A stretch of 64,000 nucleotides of DNA from Corythucha ciliata. Its lineage: Eukaryota; Arthropoda; Insecta; Hemiptera; Tingidae. The translations under genes and the position numbers were made by a program. Location: assembly GCA_038030265.1 (NCBI GenBank), contig CM075940.1, forward strand, positions 13,826,001 through 13,890,000, in the 5' to 3' direction. Numbering within the stretch: position 1 is the stretch's first letter; each line of letters opens with the position of its first letter. Shown piece by piece: positions 18,900-42,659 of this stretch. The notes under the pieces were generated by a model. It was not told the origin of the DNA and searched no databases. It saw only the letters and a list, made by a program, of their open reading frames with translations.

Positions 18900-21870
18900 C
18901 CTGGTTGTGTTGACTCAGGCGTTCTTCTTGATTTTAGCCGCAAATTAGCTTTTTTCCTAATTTTAGCCTCTTAATTATGGATTATGGAGTTCCCCTAATT
19001 TTCGCCGCGAATTATACTTACCGCTTTTTCTGAAACTTGCCCGCGGATTAGCGATTATTTTCATTTTCTGGCACGAAGTTACCGCGAATTGACGTTTTCT
19101 CCATTTAATCCGCGAATTAGCGTTTTCTTTACTTCCAGCGCTTCTTCTCAATTTTATCGATGATTTAGCTTTTTTTAAAATTTTAGTGATTTTTCACTAC
19201 TTTAGCCGTGTATCTGACAATGAGTTTTGCAGTGAACTTGTGTTTTTCCTGATTTCAGCCGCTAATTAGCGATTTTTCTCCATTTCATTCATGAATTAGC
19301 AACTTTTCTTAATTTTAGCAGGCGCATTAGCGAGTTTGTTTCTTTTTTTTTTTAGCTATGGATTAGCGTTTTTTTGCAGTTTGAGCCATGAACTTGCCTT
19401 CAGAAGCTGATTTTTTTTTTACTATTTATTCTCCACTTTAGTCGTGAATACGTGATTTTAGTCGCTAAAGAGCGATTTTCCCCAATTTTATCCGTGAATT
19501 AGCGCTTTTTATTAATTTTCCTCGCGAATTGAACTGTGACAGCCCTATAAAAGCGCTCCATCTGTGTGTGCACCTGTCCCTTTGCACCCATATTAAAAAC
19601 CAGTTTCGCGGGACAGGTTCGCCTCAGAAAAGCAACGGCAGTGGGTTTCGCTGCTACAATAAAGGACAATTTCTCGCTGTTGGCCAATTCAAATATAAAT
19701 TCTGTCGGATCATTTTACTTCCTCGTTCCTGAACCTCAGAAAGGTTGAAAAAATTGGTTTACGGTATTCCCTCGGTCTGTCGTTCTTGAAGAGCAATTTT
19801 ACGGATCTGATTACTTGCTAAACTAAAACCAACATCGGGGGGATTGTCTCACCCAAGTCCAACTTCGGGGATTTGCTTATACCATCTATGTACCGCCTGA
19901 AAATGTACCCAACCAGTAGCGCCGACACTATATCCAAGGTGTAGCAGCAAGGTGAATTTCATGTTGATCCACGCATTGGCGTTTTTCACCATTTTAAGCA
20001 GCAAATGAGTGCATTTGGTCAACTTCAGCAGCGTTTTACCGCCTCTTCTCAATTTTATCCGCGCATTAGCGATTTATTTCGCTTCTTAGCCGTGCAAATG
20101 AGCGTTATTATCAATTTTAGCCCCGAATTATTGCCCAATTTCAAGCGAAAACTATAGCTTAACTTAATTTTGCCCGCGAATTCGCTGATTTTTCTCGGCT
20201 TGATCCGCGAATTACCGTTTTTCTCTTTTTTAGTAGCGAATGAGCGATTTATCTTAATTTCAACCGGAAATTAGTGGGTCCCACGTATTAACAGGTTTTC
20301 CCAAATAGATCAGCGAATTAGGGTTTTTTAAATTTTTGCCGCGATTCATTTCCTAATTTTAGCCGCGCATTATTTCCTGGTTTTAGCCGTGAATTATACT
20401 GCCCTTACTCAATTTTAGCCTTTGCGAATTGTTTTTAAAAAAATGTTAGCTGCAAATGAACGCTATTTGTCAACCTTGGATGCGAATTTTCACAATTTCT
20501 TCATTTTAACCGTGAATTAGAGGGTTAACAAAAATGTATCCGTGAATTATCGTATTTTCTCAATTTGAACCGCAAAATAGTGTTTTTTTTTCTCTCTCTC
20601 TTGTATCGGATGCAATTGGCGCTTTTATCGCTTCCATATTAGTGCTTTTTCTCAGTTTCAGTCACTAGTAACCACAAATTGGCGTTTTTTTTTTTTTTTT
20701 TACCAGCATAGCCTCCTGTGCGATTTATCGCTGCTTTTTTTCAATTTTATAGCAGTGAATTAGTGATTTTTCTAAATTATGGCTGCAAACTAGCGTTTTC
20801 CCTCAATTTTTAGCCGCGCATTAGTGATTTTTTTCGCTTTCTGCTACGAGTTGGCGCTATTTCACTATTTCACCTGCGAATATTTGTGCTTTTTCAAAAC
20901 TTTTCGTCATGGTGGTTACCCCAAGATTAGCACATTTGCGCGCCTTCTCAATTGTAACCACCTATTTATGTTAGCGCATGCTCTTTGCTGGGTTGTCATA
21001 AGAATTGGTGTATTTTTCATTAATTTTAGCGGCAAATGAGCGCTTATTCTCAATATTAGCCGCGAATCAACGCTTGGCATTTCCTCTCAATTTTAGCAGC
21101 GAATTGGTGCATGAGAAAACAAATTCAATCGCTGCTAAAATAGAGAGAAAGAGCTAATCGGCGGTTAAAACAGAGAAAAACGCTAATTCGTGGCTCAAAA
21201 TGAGGAAAATCGCTAATTCGTGACTTCAATTGAGAAATAGAGCCAATATTGGCGGATAAGGTAATAATAAAAGTAGTGTTATTAGAATTAGCGCTTTTTC
21301 ACCATTGCCTTCAGAAGCCGCGCGTTGGTGTGAATTAGTGCGGATTGATGAATGAATTGGCTTTTTTCTCGTTTTTAGCTGTGAATTGACGTTTTTCTCA
21401 ATTTTAGCCGTGAATTTCATTTTTAGCCGTTTATTAGCGTTGTTCTACTTTTTATTCGCGAATTAGGCTTTTTATCCGCTAATTAGCATTTTTTTCTCAG
21501 TGCAACGAATCAGCGTTTTTCTGTTTTAGCCTTCAATTCGCACTTTCTCTCAATTTTATCCGCGAATTAATGTTTGTTTTTGTTTTTTTTTTCTTATTCA
21601 TTTTCATTCATTCATTTCGTTTTAGTCGTGAATTTTACCCATGAGTTGGATTTTTTGCCATTATGTTTTTTTTTTTTTTTTTTTTCAATTTTATCCACAA
21701 AGTTGTGCTCGAAGCCGCGAATTAGTGTTTTCTCAATTATAGCCGCGATTTTACCGTTTTTCTTCATTTTAACTGCAAATTGTCTCTTTTTCTCAGTTCT
21801 TTTTCTTAATCTTGGCCACTAAATAGAGATTTTCAGTCACAAATTGGAGTTTTTCGCTATATCACCTAAC
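18900..21870 (+). repeat. 3-kb degenerate repeat block, family A
   Basis: The longest block of the family: several dozen units of TCAATTTTAGCC plus GCGAATTAGCG-like sequence. Polarity is forward except for a sub-block at about 21105-21245, where units read in reverse before forward polarity resumes. T-rich runs expand some units. Small open frames inside are by-products. The block lies in the presumed first intron or upstream region of HIPK. Confidence 0.85.
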
Positions 21871-21959
21871 TGGCTGATGGCAATGCGGTGACGTGAAGTG
21901 GGGCGGGGGCATACGTGTGGGTGCGGGTATATTTTAAGTCCTGTTGCACCTCATTGAAT

Positions 21960-22580
21960 TTGAATTACCGTTTGTTTACGATTCTATTACCAAAATTATC
22001 GTTTGTTTACCATTTCGAATATCTTTTTTTAAGAAAGAAAAGAAAGAAAGAAAGAAGAAGAAGAAGAAAAAAAAAAAAAAAACACATTCAAGCAATCAGA
22101 CACATAGCCGGACTCGTTTGTTTCCGGGCATATTCTGCCTCGTTCCCGTTTGTTTAGTCACATTTTTCGTTTGTTTAGCCTCCTCGGTACGATCATATGT
22201 GTGTTAGGCTAAGTCCAGGCGCACCCGACTCATGACCCTATATGAAATGATGAACAAACGAAAATGTTGGCTAAACAAACATAACCGAACGAGATCAAGA
22301 CAGAATGTGACGCGAAAAAATTGACTGGACTTAGTCTAAAACACATATTATGCTCGTACCGAGCAGAGTTGTTCAGGATGCTAAACAAACGAAAAATGTG
22401 ACTAAAAAAACGTAAACATACGGGAACGAGGCAGAACATGCCAAGAAGATGCCGGCTATGTGCCGGGTTCTGTGACCTTAGCCCGACACAGACAGTTTCT
22501 AAAAGTAAAATCGTATATGAAATGGTGAACAAACGAAAATTTCGGCTAAGCAAACGTAAACAAACGATTGATTCATTGTT
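21960..22580. mobile_element. Foldback element with CGTTTGTTTA repeats, copy 1
   Basis: Units of CGTTTGTTTA on the left and TAAACAAACG on the right flank an imperfect long inverted repeat. For example CACATAGCCGG near 22101 pairs with CCGGCTATGTG near 22452, and GGCTAAGTCCAG near 22207 pairs with CTGGACTTAGTC near 22325. There is an AG-rich low-complexity run at about 22034-22082. No transposase is seen. It resembles the element at 62897-63645. Confidence 0.65.
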
Positions 22581-22599
22581 CGGTAAATTAGCTGACATG

Positions 22600-22965
22600 T
22601 GTTGTGCCAGATTCACATGCGTCGAACCACTCCCATTTACTCATCCTCATTCAAGACTGATCATTCATTTTTCTATTGTGGGTATGGCCTTTCCTGTCCA
22701 CATCCACGCACATGGAAATTCATGGATGATTGCGAATAACTTCTTTCTGGGTAGAAGGTAAATTCACCTTCTTTCCTTTGGGGTGAGTAGGTGAAATAAC
22801 CACCCACTAGCCTACATGACCGACCCCTTTCGTCCTAAATCGGGCTATTCTCGCCCGATTTCCGTCTCATTCCTGTGTTTTCCATGGGACAATCACTGAA
22901 GATATTTGAACACAGATTCAATTATGAAACTACTGATTTTTAGATGTTCAACGAGTACTTATCTA

Positions 22966-23000
<35 letters not shown>
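22600..23000. other. Non-coding lead-in to HIPK, with a long poly(T) tract
   Basis: Unique sequence ends in about 29 T (from 22970) and TTAG, which forms the 3' splice site before HIPK's first recognised coding exon. Confidence 0.6.
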
Positions 23001-34429
<11,429 letters not shown>

Positions 34430-37400
34430 AATGTTTACCGTACATTTGTCGGGGAAAAAAATACAATCGAGTAGAGCTGTACGGTAAGCAACTATTTGCA
34501 TACAAATTATTTTTGTGGTTTTAGTTACTTATCCACTTAAATTTGATTGCAAGTATATTTTGTTTTCTAAAAGGTTTTTATTATTTTGCTAAATGGCGCA
34601 AGAGAATAATAATTGAATTTAACGGTTGAAAATGTCATAGTATGGCATATCCTACAATGTGCTAGCTCGTTATTCCTTATGTTGAATTCCAAGTCGAAAC
34701 ACATAACAAAAAAAATTAGGCAAATTAGTTTATAGTTGAACGCATTTTTAGTATGAAGTGTGTCTTGTGAGTAATCCAGAACGATTAATTTGTGGGTATA
34801 GACTTATAATATATATATTTTTTTAATCAGAGGAAAGGAGGATTATATAATGAAAAGTAGCTGTGATGAATTAAAATTAACATACTTATATTTTAATCTA
34901 TTTTGCACTTTTTTCTTTTTAATTTAAAATAATTGTAGTGAACAAAATTATGTGCTTTGTGAAATTATTTTATGCATAGCTCCCCGAGTGTCCGCATAAT
35001 ACTACCATTCAAATTCTTCAGGAATGAAAACAATCCTAACTTGAATAATATGATTTGTATTTTCTCAATATTATTATTATCATTATTACTATTATTATTA
35101 TCATCATCATTATTATTATTATTAATGATAATATCATTATACTCCTTGGTTTTTTTTGTGTAACTTAAATTGAAATAATTTTCATATAGCTGTAATATTT
35201 AGTTTGGTTTTGGTTTAAAAAAAAACTAAAGAATCACTTGAAACATGTATCGTTCCTTTTAATTTATTAATTTTTTGTCTCAAGCGCCCCTTTGGATATC
35301 AAAGGCAAAGCGCGCCTCAACAGGTTATTAGAAAATAGATTTGTGATCGCAGTTATCTACAATTTTGTGTACATTTTGCTTTTTACTATTTTTTATATGT
35401 TATATATACTTTATTTATTCAACTGATTTTCACAATAACAAAAAATATACTCTTCATTATGTACTTCGCTTTGTTATGTGCAGTACTGCTTCGTAATGCA
35501 TAGTTAATTCGCCAAGATATAGTACTGTATCGATATAACTACAAAAAAAAAATTGTACTGTTGAATTTTATGTTATTTTTCAGACGAATATTTTTGCGAT
35601 GAGTGTGATATTGTATTAAACTAGTTATATTTCTACCGAAGAAATTTCTCTTTATATTTATTTAATGAATAATTTCATTCATTTGTATAGAATACAGTGT
35701 CACCAATTTTCACACAAACAAATATTGTTTAGTTTTTCCCCTGCATTTGTTTTAACTGCAGTTAAGTTCAACAGTTGAGAAGGCTTTTTTCTTCCATGTC
35801 CAGACTAGTGCCTTTACAAACGTGTAAATGATTAGTTTCAATAATAATTTTTTAATGCGGTGGAGCTTTTTTCCGTTCCAATATTTTCTAATGCCTTGTG
35901 ACACTGTATCATATCGTGGACTAGGGCATGTGAGCATTTAAATCGTATGAAGTTTCTTTATTAGAAGGCTTTTTGCCGTCATTTTAGGGAACGTCAAATA
36001 TATACCTCTATAGCGATTTTGTAGTTAGTAAGTGGCGAGGTGTGTAAGATACAATGATACAAAATTCCCTCGGTGATACAAATCAATACTTATACCCGTA
36101 GTTTAGATCTCCAGATTTACAAGCCCAATTCCCTCTCCCCCCCCTCCTTTGAGTCTTATTTTGTTTTAAAAAAACCCCCTCCCCACTCATTTCACACCAA
36201 AAGAACATACTGTGACTGGGTCATTCTCATAAACTCCGGCAGGTGATATGAATTTGACGACGGAACAATGTAAAAAATTGTTTTCATTCATTGTTGGGAA
36301 AAATGAAGCAACCCTACTCACCTCCCCAACATTCGAATGACAAATGCCTCGCCACTTGACTTGATAGCTACGTTGTTGTTTGAAAAATATCGTAAGCTAT
36401 TGTCACTTAAATTGTTCCTTCGTACAATTCTAAATAAATTGAGCATCGGGGGTTTTCAATCTGATGTTTAGTAATATTTCCTCGGCTTACAATCGAATCG
36501 CTGGCCGATTTTTTGTCCCCTCTCTTTCTCTCTCTCTTACTACCACCCTTTTCTTTTCAACCCTTATAATTAGTGAGTTGAAACGTTAGCACCCACTTTG
36601 AATAAGATGAACTATGTATTTTCTTTTGTTTTGTTTTTTTGTATTCTACTGTTCTCGAAATTTTGGCCTTGGAACATTAAATTTAGGAATTTAAGTCTTA
36701 AATGACATTTTTTTTTTTTTTTTTGTATATTACATTACCTTCAAGGATAGTTTTTCTTTTTAGGCGTGCCAGAATGACCCGAATCTCGGCGCGTACTCAC
36801 ACTTATTTTATTTTTTGGTTTTGTTTATGGAGGCTTGAAAATATTGATTGTAGAGGTGGTAGTTTTTGTAATTTCTAAAACAATGCCTTATGGATTAATT
36901 AACCAATAGTTTTATAGTATTGTACATATTGACTGGTTATTACGAAAAATTACTTTGGGTAGGAACTTGAGAACTGTACATAAATATCTGCTTTTGCTGC
37001 GTTTTTTGTTTTTTTTTTATTAAGTTCCATTTGAGTGAAACTGAAAATAGTTGTTCTTTCTCTCTTTGAAACAACTGTAAAAAAAATGAAATTATTTAGC
37101 AGTGCGGATCACGTCTTTAGTTTTTAAGCCAAATGAACATACGGTGATTATTGAACTGATTAGTGTTGATAACGCTTCTATTGTTTTCAAGTATATATTT
37201 TATCAAGTTACTCATGAAAAAGGACCAAATTTTTTTTCTTTAATCCGGTTAATTTTTTGTCCTAGATGCGTCAATTCGATTCCTCACAGCTCTTGACAGC
37301 TGTTAATCCTTTAATTTGTAAAAAAAAAAAAAAAAATTGTTGAACTGTTAACCAAAGATGCTCGTAGAATTCTTAAGATGACATGTGTAGCGCTGGCTTC

Positions 37401-37950
37401 CCCCCCCCCCCAATTGATTTACTTTCTTTCGCTCTCAATATCACAATGAACATTGTTTATTTTTTGGGATAACACTGTCAGAAAAAATAAAATATAGCTG
37501 GTTTTAATAAATGGGAAATAATCCATTTTTTGCTATATACGTGTACTATTATGTTTATCCTTTTATTTTTTGAATTTGTCCAAAGTTTTCCAATTTTCTT
37601 TTGCGTTTTGTCTTGAAGATGATTTTAATAACAGCGAAATTGTATCGTTCTTTTTTGTGTAAGTTATTTTAAGGCTGCGTTGCAGTGAGAATTGATTTTA
37701 TTTTTTCAATTGATTTTAATGGAAAGAGTGCCGTTTTATTGAAGCTTATTTTTTTTGCAAAATTTTATAATCAGTTTAAACACTAAAATGTGTATTTCAA
37801 GCGCTTACGGAGATTATCGGGTTATTTTAAAATGAGGGAAATGTGTTCGAGCTGTCCAAGAGTTTTTCTTTTTGTTTAGGGGGGTAATGCTCTTTTATAC
37901 AGACAATGTACAGGATAAATATTAAACAACAAAAGTTACATTATGAACTG
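34430..37950 (+). other. Probable HIPK 3' UTR and downstream flank
   Basis: AT-rich, largely unique DNA follows the stop TAG 34427-34429. It is free of the repeat families for about 3.5 kb, as a long 3' UTR would be. AATAAA signals sit at 36433-36438, 37486-37491 and 37506-37511. Two Pumilio-type elements TGTACATA occur at 36921-36928 and 36975-36982. The exact cleavage site cannot be fixed from sequence. Long 3' UTRs are known for vertebrate HIPKs. Confidence 0.55.
35069..35140. repeat. ATT/ATC trinucleotide microsatellite
   Basis: An imperfect run of TTA and TCA triplets, about 70 bp, within the presumed 3' UTR. It creates a spurious leucine-rich open frame. Confidence 0.85.
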
Positions 37951-38159
37951 ATAATTCTTTGTGTTTCAATTGTTGAAAAGTCTGTTCCCACTCCACTTGA
38001 CAGCAGCCGGTTTACAATGGAAACTGTTCGAGTCACACAGTGACGGATTTAACCATTTTTCTATGCTGGGAGGGGGTGGGGGCCGAGGTCCACGTCTTGC
38101 AACCTTCCACTCATTCAGTGAATAATTTTGTGCCTCACTCTGTCTCTCTTAGCAATAAG
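37951..38159. other. Spacer with a hAT-like end
   Basis: CAGTGACGGATTTAA at 38038 followed by a G-rich run resembles the CAGGGGCGGATTTAGG terminus at 60813. No partner was found. Confidence 0.3.
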
Positions 38160-38580
38160 GAGCAGAGTTGGGCTCTCAAATGGAGACAACCGTTGAGAAA
38201 TTTCGCTTTTGAACGAGCCAAACTTTACGAAATGTATTTATTGCAAGATTGCCAAATTCCAAAATTTACCTCTTGAAAGACCTGAATCCACGCGAAGTTG
38301 CCGAAAACCACAAACCCCAAACTTTGCTTAAAGAAAGAGTCAAATCCACAAAATTTGGTCTTGAATGAGCCAATCCCGTGAACTTTGTTACTAGAAATCT
38401 GTGAAATTGCCAAAACCCGCAAACTTTGCTTCTAGAAAGAGTCAAGTCCATCAAATTGGGCTTGTAAAAGCCAGCGAAAACTCACCAAGGAATTGTATGC
38501 TAAAGATCGTTGACGCGAAATTTCGTTTTTGAAGGAATGAAACTCGTGAAATTGGTTTCTGAAAGTGCCTGATCCACGAA
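38160..38580 (-). repeat. Degenerate repeat, family C, reverse
   Basis: Units of the type GAGTCAAATCCACAAAATTTGG and GCCAAAACCCGCAAACTTTG, the inverse of the family C phrase at 2161-2720. Confidence 0.65.
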
Positions 38581-38949
38581 ATGCGGAGATATTAGGAGCC
38601 CAGCGGCGTCTATCCACTTTGAGGGGGGCTTTCGCCCCCTTTAGGGACGTTCGCGCCGAAACCGCGGGCATTGCCATTTCAGCTTTGGCCTAGGGGCTCA
38701 GTGCAGATCGGAACACTTTCCGCCAAAAATTTCGCCCACGGAATTTCGCGGGGAATTTTGGTGAAAATGGCCAAAAAATATAAATTGACGAAATCTCGTA
38801 CATCGGGGTTTCTCATCACGGGAAATCGGAAAATCCTAACTGATTTTCCATCGGACGAGCCGTTGAAGTAGTTCTCTCCGTGATTCCGGCGATTTTGGCC
38901 TCGTAGCCCAGCCCGTGATCAAGGGGTGGGCAGTTGAGGGGGGAGGGCG
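38581..38949. other. Spacer with remnant hAT-like terminus
   Basis: CTCGTAGCCCAGCCCGTGATC and AAGGGGTGGGCAG at about 38901-38934 match the left end seen at 53298 (CAGGGGCGTAGCCAGCCCTTGATCC). The rest has no recognised feature. Confidence 0.4.
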
Positions 38950-39960
38950 CACGTCATGAGAAAAAGTGCTCGTTCGCGGATGAAATCCAGAAAAGGATAT
39001 ATTTTGCGGCTAAGACTGAGAGAAACCACCCGTTCACGGCTTAAATTGAGAGATAGCGCTGATTCACGTTAAACTTGAGAAGTAAAACTCATTATTCGCG
39101 GTTGAAATGAAGAAAACACATCAATTTGCGGTTTCACGATGCAAAGAAAAATCACTCATTTGCTGCTAAAATTGAGGAAAAACGCCAATTCACGACTAAA
39201 ATTGATAAATGGAGCTCTATAATCACGCAGGCAAAATTGAGAAAAGTCGCCAGTTCGTGGTTTCTCGAACCAACATCTCGATAAACATTGTGAAAAAATG
39301 ACCGTTTTTATACATAAATATGGCAAGCTTGCGGGTACTTTTAGAGCACACATTTTTGAAAAAGTGCTTATTCACGACTAAAGTTAAGAAAAATTGAAGA
39401 AAACACCCATTTCAAAGTTTTGCGATGCAGCGTCCGGATCAAAAATAACAGTCGCTAGCTTACGGACGATGTGGATCTTTTCAATGCTAAAATTTGAAGG
39501 GGGAAAATATTGCTCAAGGCAGAATTGGGAAAAAACACTAATTTTCGGCTAATATTGAGGGAAAACGCATTGGACAAATAGTCTCCGTTTGTTGGTGACT
39601 AAAATAGAGAAATAGCTTTCATCCACAGGTCAAATTGAGGGAAAACTGCTCTTTTGTGGCTGAAATTGACAGAACGCACCAATTCGAGGTTAGGCGATGC
39701 CTATTATTGCTGGCCGTAATTAAAATAGTAAATCAATAATGCATTATTTCACGGTTTTTTGAGACTTTTCACGGCTAAAATGAAGAAAAGGTGCTAGTTC
39801 GAGGTAGAATTGAGAAAAAGCTCTCAGTTATAGCAAAAATTAAGGGAAAATGTCAATGCGAGGCTAAAAATAGTGCTCATTTACGAGTAAAATGGGGGGA
39901 AAAAACCTGGGGGAGAAAAACTGGATCCATGCCTGTGGGCAGCTTCACTGACGAAATTAT
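38950..39960 (-). repeat. Degenerate repeat, family A, reverse (1 kb)
   Basis: About 25 units of GGCTAAAATTGAGAAAAA with TTCGCGG/TTCACG. Short open frames inside are by-products. Confidence 0.75.
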
Positions 39961-40239
39961 CAGATGCAGGCTAATAACAGGATCTGGAGGTTAGAATCAC
40001 GTCAATTCAAGGTCATCAGAGACTAAATTTGTATAGAAAGGGCCACTATCCGTCAAAAAGTAAAAATCTGCTGGAAAACTGTCGTTTTTGTAGCCTTCTA
40101 TTTAGGATTTCATGTCGAAAAACTGAAAGCTTCACTCCCCGGAAAGTGAGAATATAGGAGCTAAACTTTAAATTTTAGTCCTGAGACGGTAAACGATTTC
40201 CTCTCCCACCATAGAAGTCTATGGCTGGCACATCGGGCT

Positions 40240-41240
40240 AAACACGGTTTGAGCTAGCCAAAACCCACGAAATTGTGGCAGTGGGCAGATGCTCGCAAAT
40301 ACGATTCTCTAATAGCGAGCAAAAAAAAACCCCGGAAATTGGCGTTTTTGTGAGCCAGAATCGCGACTATAGTTTATAACAGTGCAAAATCCACGCAATT
40401 GTATCGTTTTTGAAAGAGGAAACCCCGTGTGAAGCAAGCCAAGCCAAAACCAACAAAATTTGGGGGATTGGTGAGCTCGCAAAAATGGAAACACAAAAAA
40501 TTGGCCTTTTCGTGTGCGAAATTTGTTTTTGAATGAGGCATCACAACAAAACTAGATCTCCAGGCACGAAAATTCGCGTTTTTTTTTTGTTTTTGTTTTC
40601 GTGAGCTGGACCCGCGAAACTGTGAATAATCGGCGAAATTGGTTTTTCATTGAGCAAAATCCGAGAAATTGGTTATTTAGTGAGTTAAACCAGCTAAAAT
40701 TGGATTATAGTGCGCAAAATCAGTGAACTCGGTCTCACAATTTTAAAAATGTTTTTTTTGCGAAAAGTTTGAATTTTGAGTGAGTCATACCTGCGAAAAT
40801 GGGATTTTAGCGCGAAAAATCTGCAAAATCGGTTTCAAAATTAAGCCGGCCCTCAAAATCGGTTTGTCAGCAACAAACTTCCAAGAATGTTTGATTTTTG
40901 GTGGTACCGATATGCAAAAATGTTTTTTTTTTGTTTTTTTTTTTTTTTTTTTTTTTAATCCGCAAAATTGGTCTTTAGAGCGAAAACCAAGAAATTTGTG
41001 TTTCTGTTAGCCAGATGAGGGAATTGTGTTTTTTTTTTTGCAAGAAAAATCAGTAAAAGTGGTGTCTCGGAGGTCAAAATCGGAGATGTGTTAAGTGAGG
41101 CTGAGCTGCGATAATGGTCTTGTAGTGTGCGAAATTTGGTTTTCACCACAATAAAAAACAGTGAAATTGGTGTACTAGTGAGCGAAATTCTAGGAATTAT
41201 TCTTTTTTTCTTTATGTGTCCCAGCAATTAATTAATTGCA
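40240..41240 (-). repeat. Degenerate repeat, family C-like, reverse (1 kb)
   Basis: Units of the type GAGCCAAAACC.(A/G)CGAAATTGG.TTTT, interrupted by T-rich runs including one at about 40921-40957. Confidence 0.65.
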
Positions 41241-41479
41241 AATTAGACGACCCTTGTCTTAGGACTTTTCAAGGGATTACTCCCCCCTCACCGCACTAGG
41301 AATTAGTTCTGTTGCTGAGCAAGTCCTGCGAAAGTTTTAATGATTGAAAATGTGGCAGTCCTGTTGGATTTTAACTTTTTAATGGAATTTGGGGGTGAGC
41401 AGCTGCCCCACGAAATCTGCACTTTTGATTCTAGGTGAGGAAAACTGCCCACCCCTGCCCCACTCACTCACGAAGTTAC

Positions 41480-42075
41480 CTTCAGAAGCCGATTCTTGGC
41501 GTTTTCTCCACTTTAACCGCGAATTAGCGTTTTTTCTACACTTCAGCTCTTCTTCTCAACTTTAACGATGATTTAACGATTTTTTCCTATAGGAATTAGT
41601 GATTTCCTTCACTTTAGCCGTGAATTCATGATTTTAGCCGCTAAAGAGCGGTTTTCCCTAATTTTAGCCAAAACTGAGCCGATAATTTTTGTTTTCATAA
41701 TTTTAGGCGTGAATTTTTCTGTGAATTAGCGTGTTTCGTAATTTTAACTTCGAATCACTGTTTTTTTAACACTTTATCCGCGATTTTAGTGCTTTCTCTC
41801 AATTTTAGCCGTGATGTAACTTTTTACCCTGCGAATTAGCCATTTATTTTTCTTAATTTTAGCCGTGATTTAGCACTTTTTCTCATTTCTGTCCGTGAAT
41901 CAGAGATTTTTCTCAATAATTTCAGCGGTGAATGATTTATTGATTTATTTCAATTTCAATGTGTTATTTTCAATTTTTTCTGGATTAACTGTGCACGAAT
42001 ATTAGCACTTTACAAACTTTTATCCGGTTACTTGCCCCAAGAACAGCACATTAGTGCGCCTTCTCAATTTTAGCC
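41480..42075 (+). repeat. Degenerate repeat, family A, forward
   Basis: Forward units of TTTTAGCCGTGAATTAGC type. It opposes the reverse block at 42660-44340. Confidence 0.75.
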
Positions 42076-42659
42076 GCCCACGAGGAGGCGAGAATTGTAT
42101 AGCGTTTTCCATTTGCACAAAAATTCGGGTTGCGCCAAAATCCAACATTAAAAATGATAATGCAGGCCACAGGGCGGGCCATTGTGAAAGACTCAGCGGG
42201 CCACGTCTTGGGCCTCGAGCACTGGGTTGGCCACGCCTTTGTTCTAGGTCTTTCGAGAACCAAATTATGTGAATTTGGCTCACTCAATAATAAGCCATTA
42301 TTAATAATAGGTGAGCAATATTAATATATTATTATTAAATTGTAAGCTTTTTATGATCTTATTTTTCGGACAAATCCTATCACTATCCGGATATTTGGAC
42401 CCCCACCCAAGAGCTACAAGTATACGAACGAAGGAGCACTAGTACCATAACGAAGAGCCCCATAAAATCTCAAAAAATTGAGCATTTCACGTTGAAGTCG
42501 TGGTTTAGCAGATTTTCTGGACTTAAAGCAGCCTGAAAAGGTCCGAGTACGTCCAGCTTTTTCCTTGGACTTCAGACCCAACGCAGTGTAGTGTACCGTG
42601 GTACGGGAGGGGGGGGGTGGTTCGCCCAGGACCCTCTATCAGACTCCGATAGATCTCCG
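42076..42659. other. Spacer with a GGGCCACGTCTTGGG-type repeat scrap
   Basis: Near 42170-42235 the sequence CGGGCCACGTCTTGGGCCTCGAGCACTGG and GTTGGCC resembles a dispersed element end; AGGGCCGGCCAACC near 18863 may be the same family inverted. The remainder is AT-rich without features except a G run near 42608. Confidence 0.35.

Noticed and set aside
35752..37296. Short frames downstream of HIPK
   Set aside because: They lie in the AT-rich probable 3' UTR and have no similarity or supporting signals.
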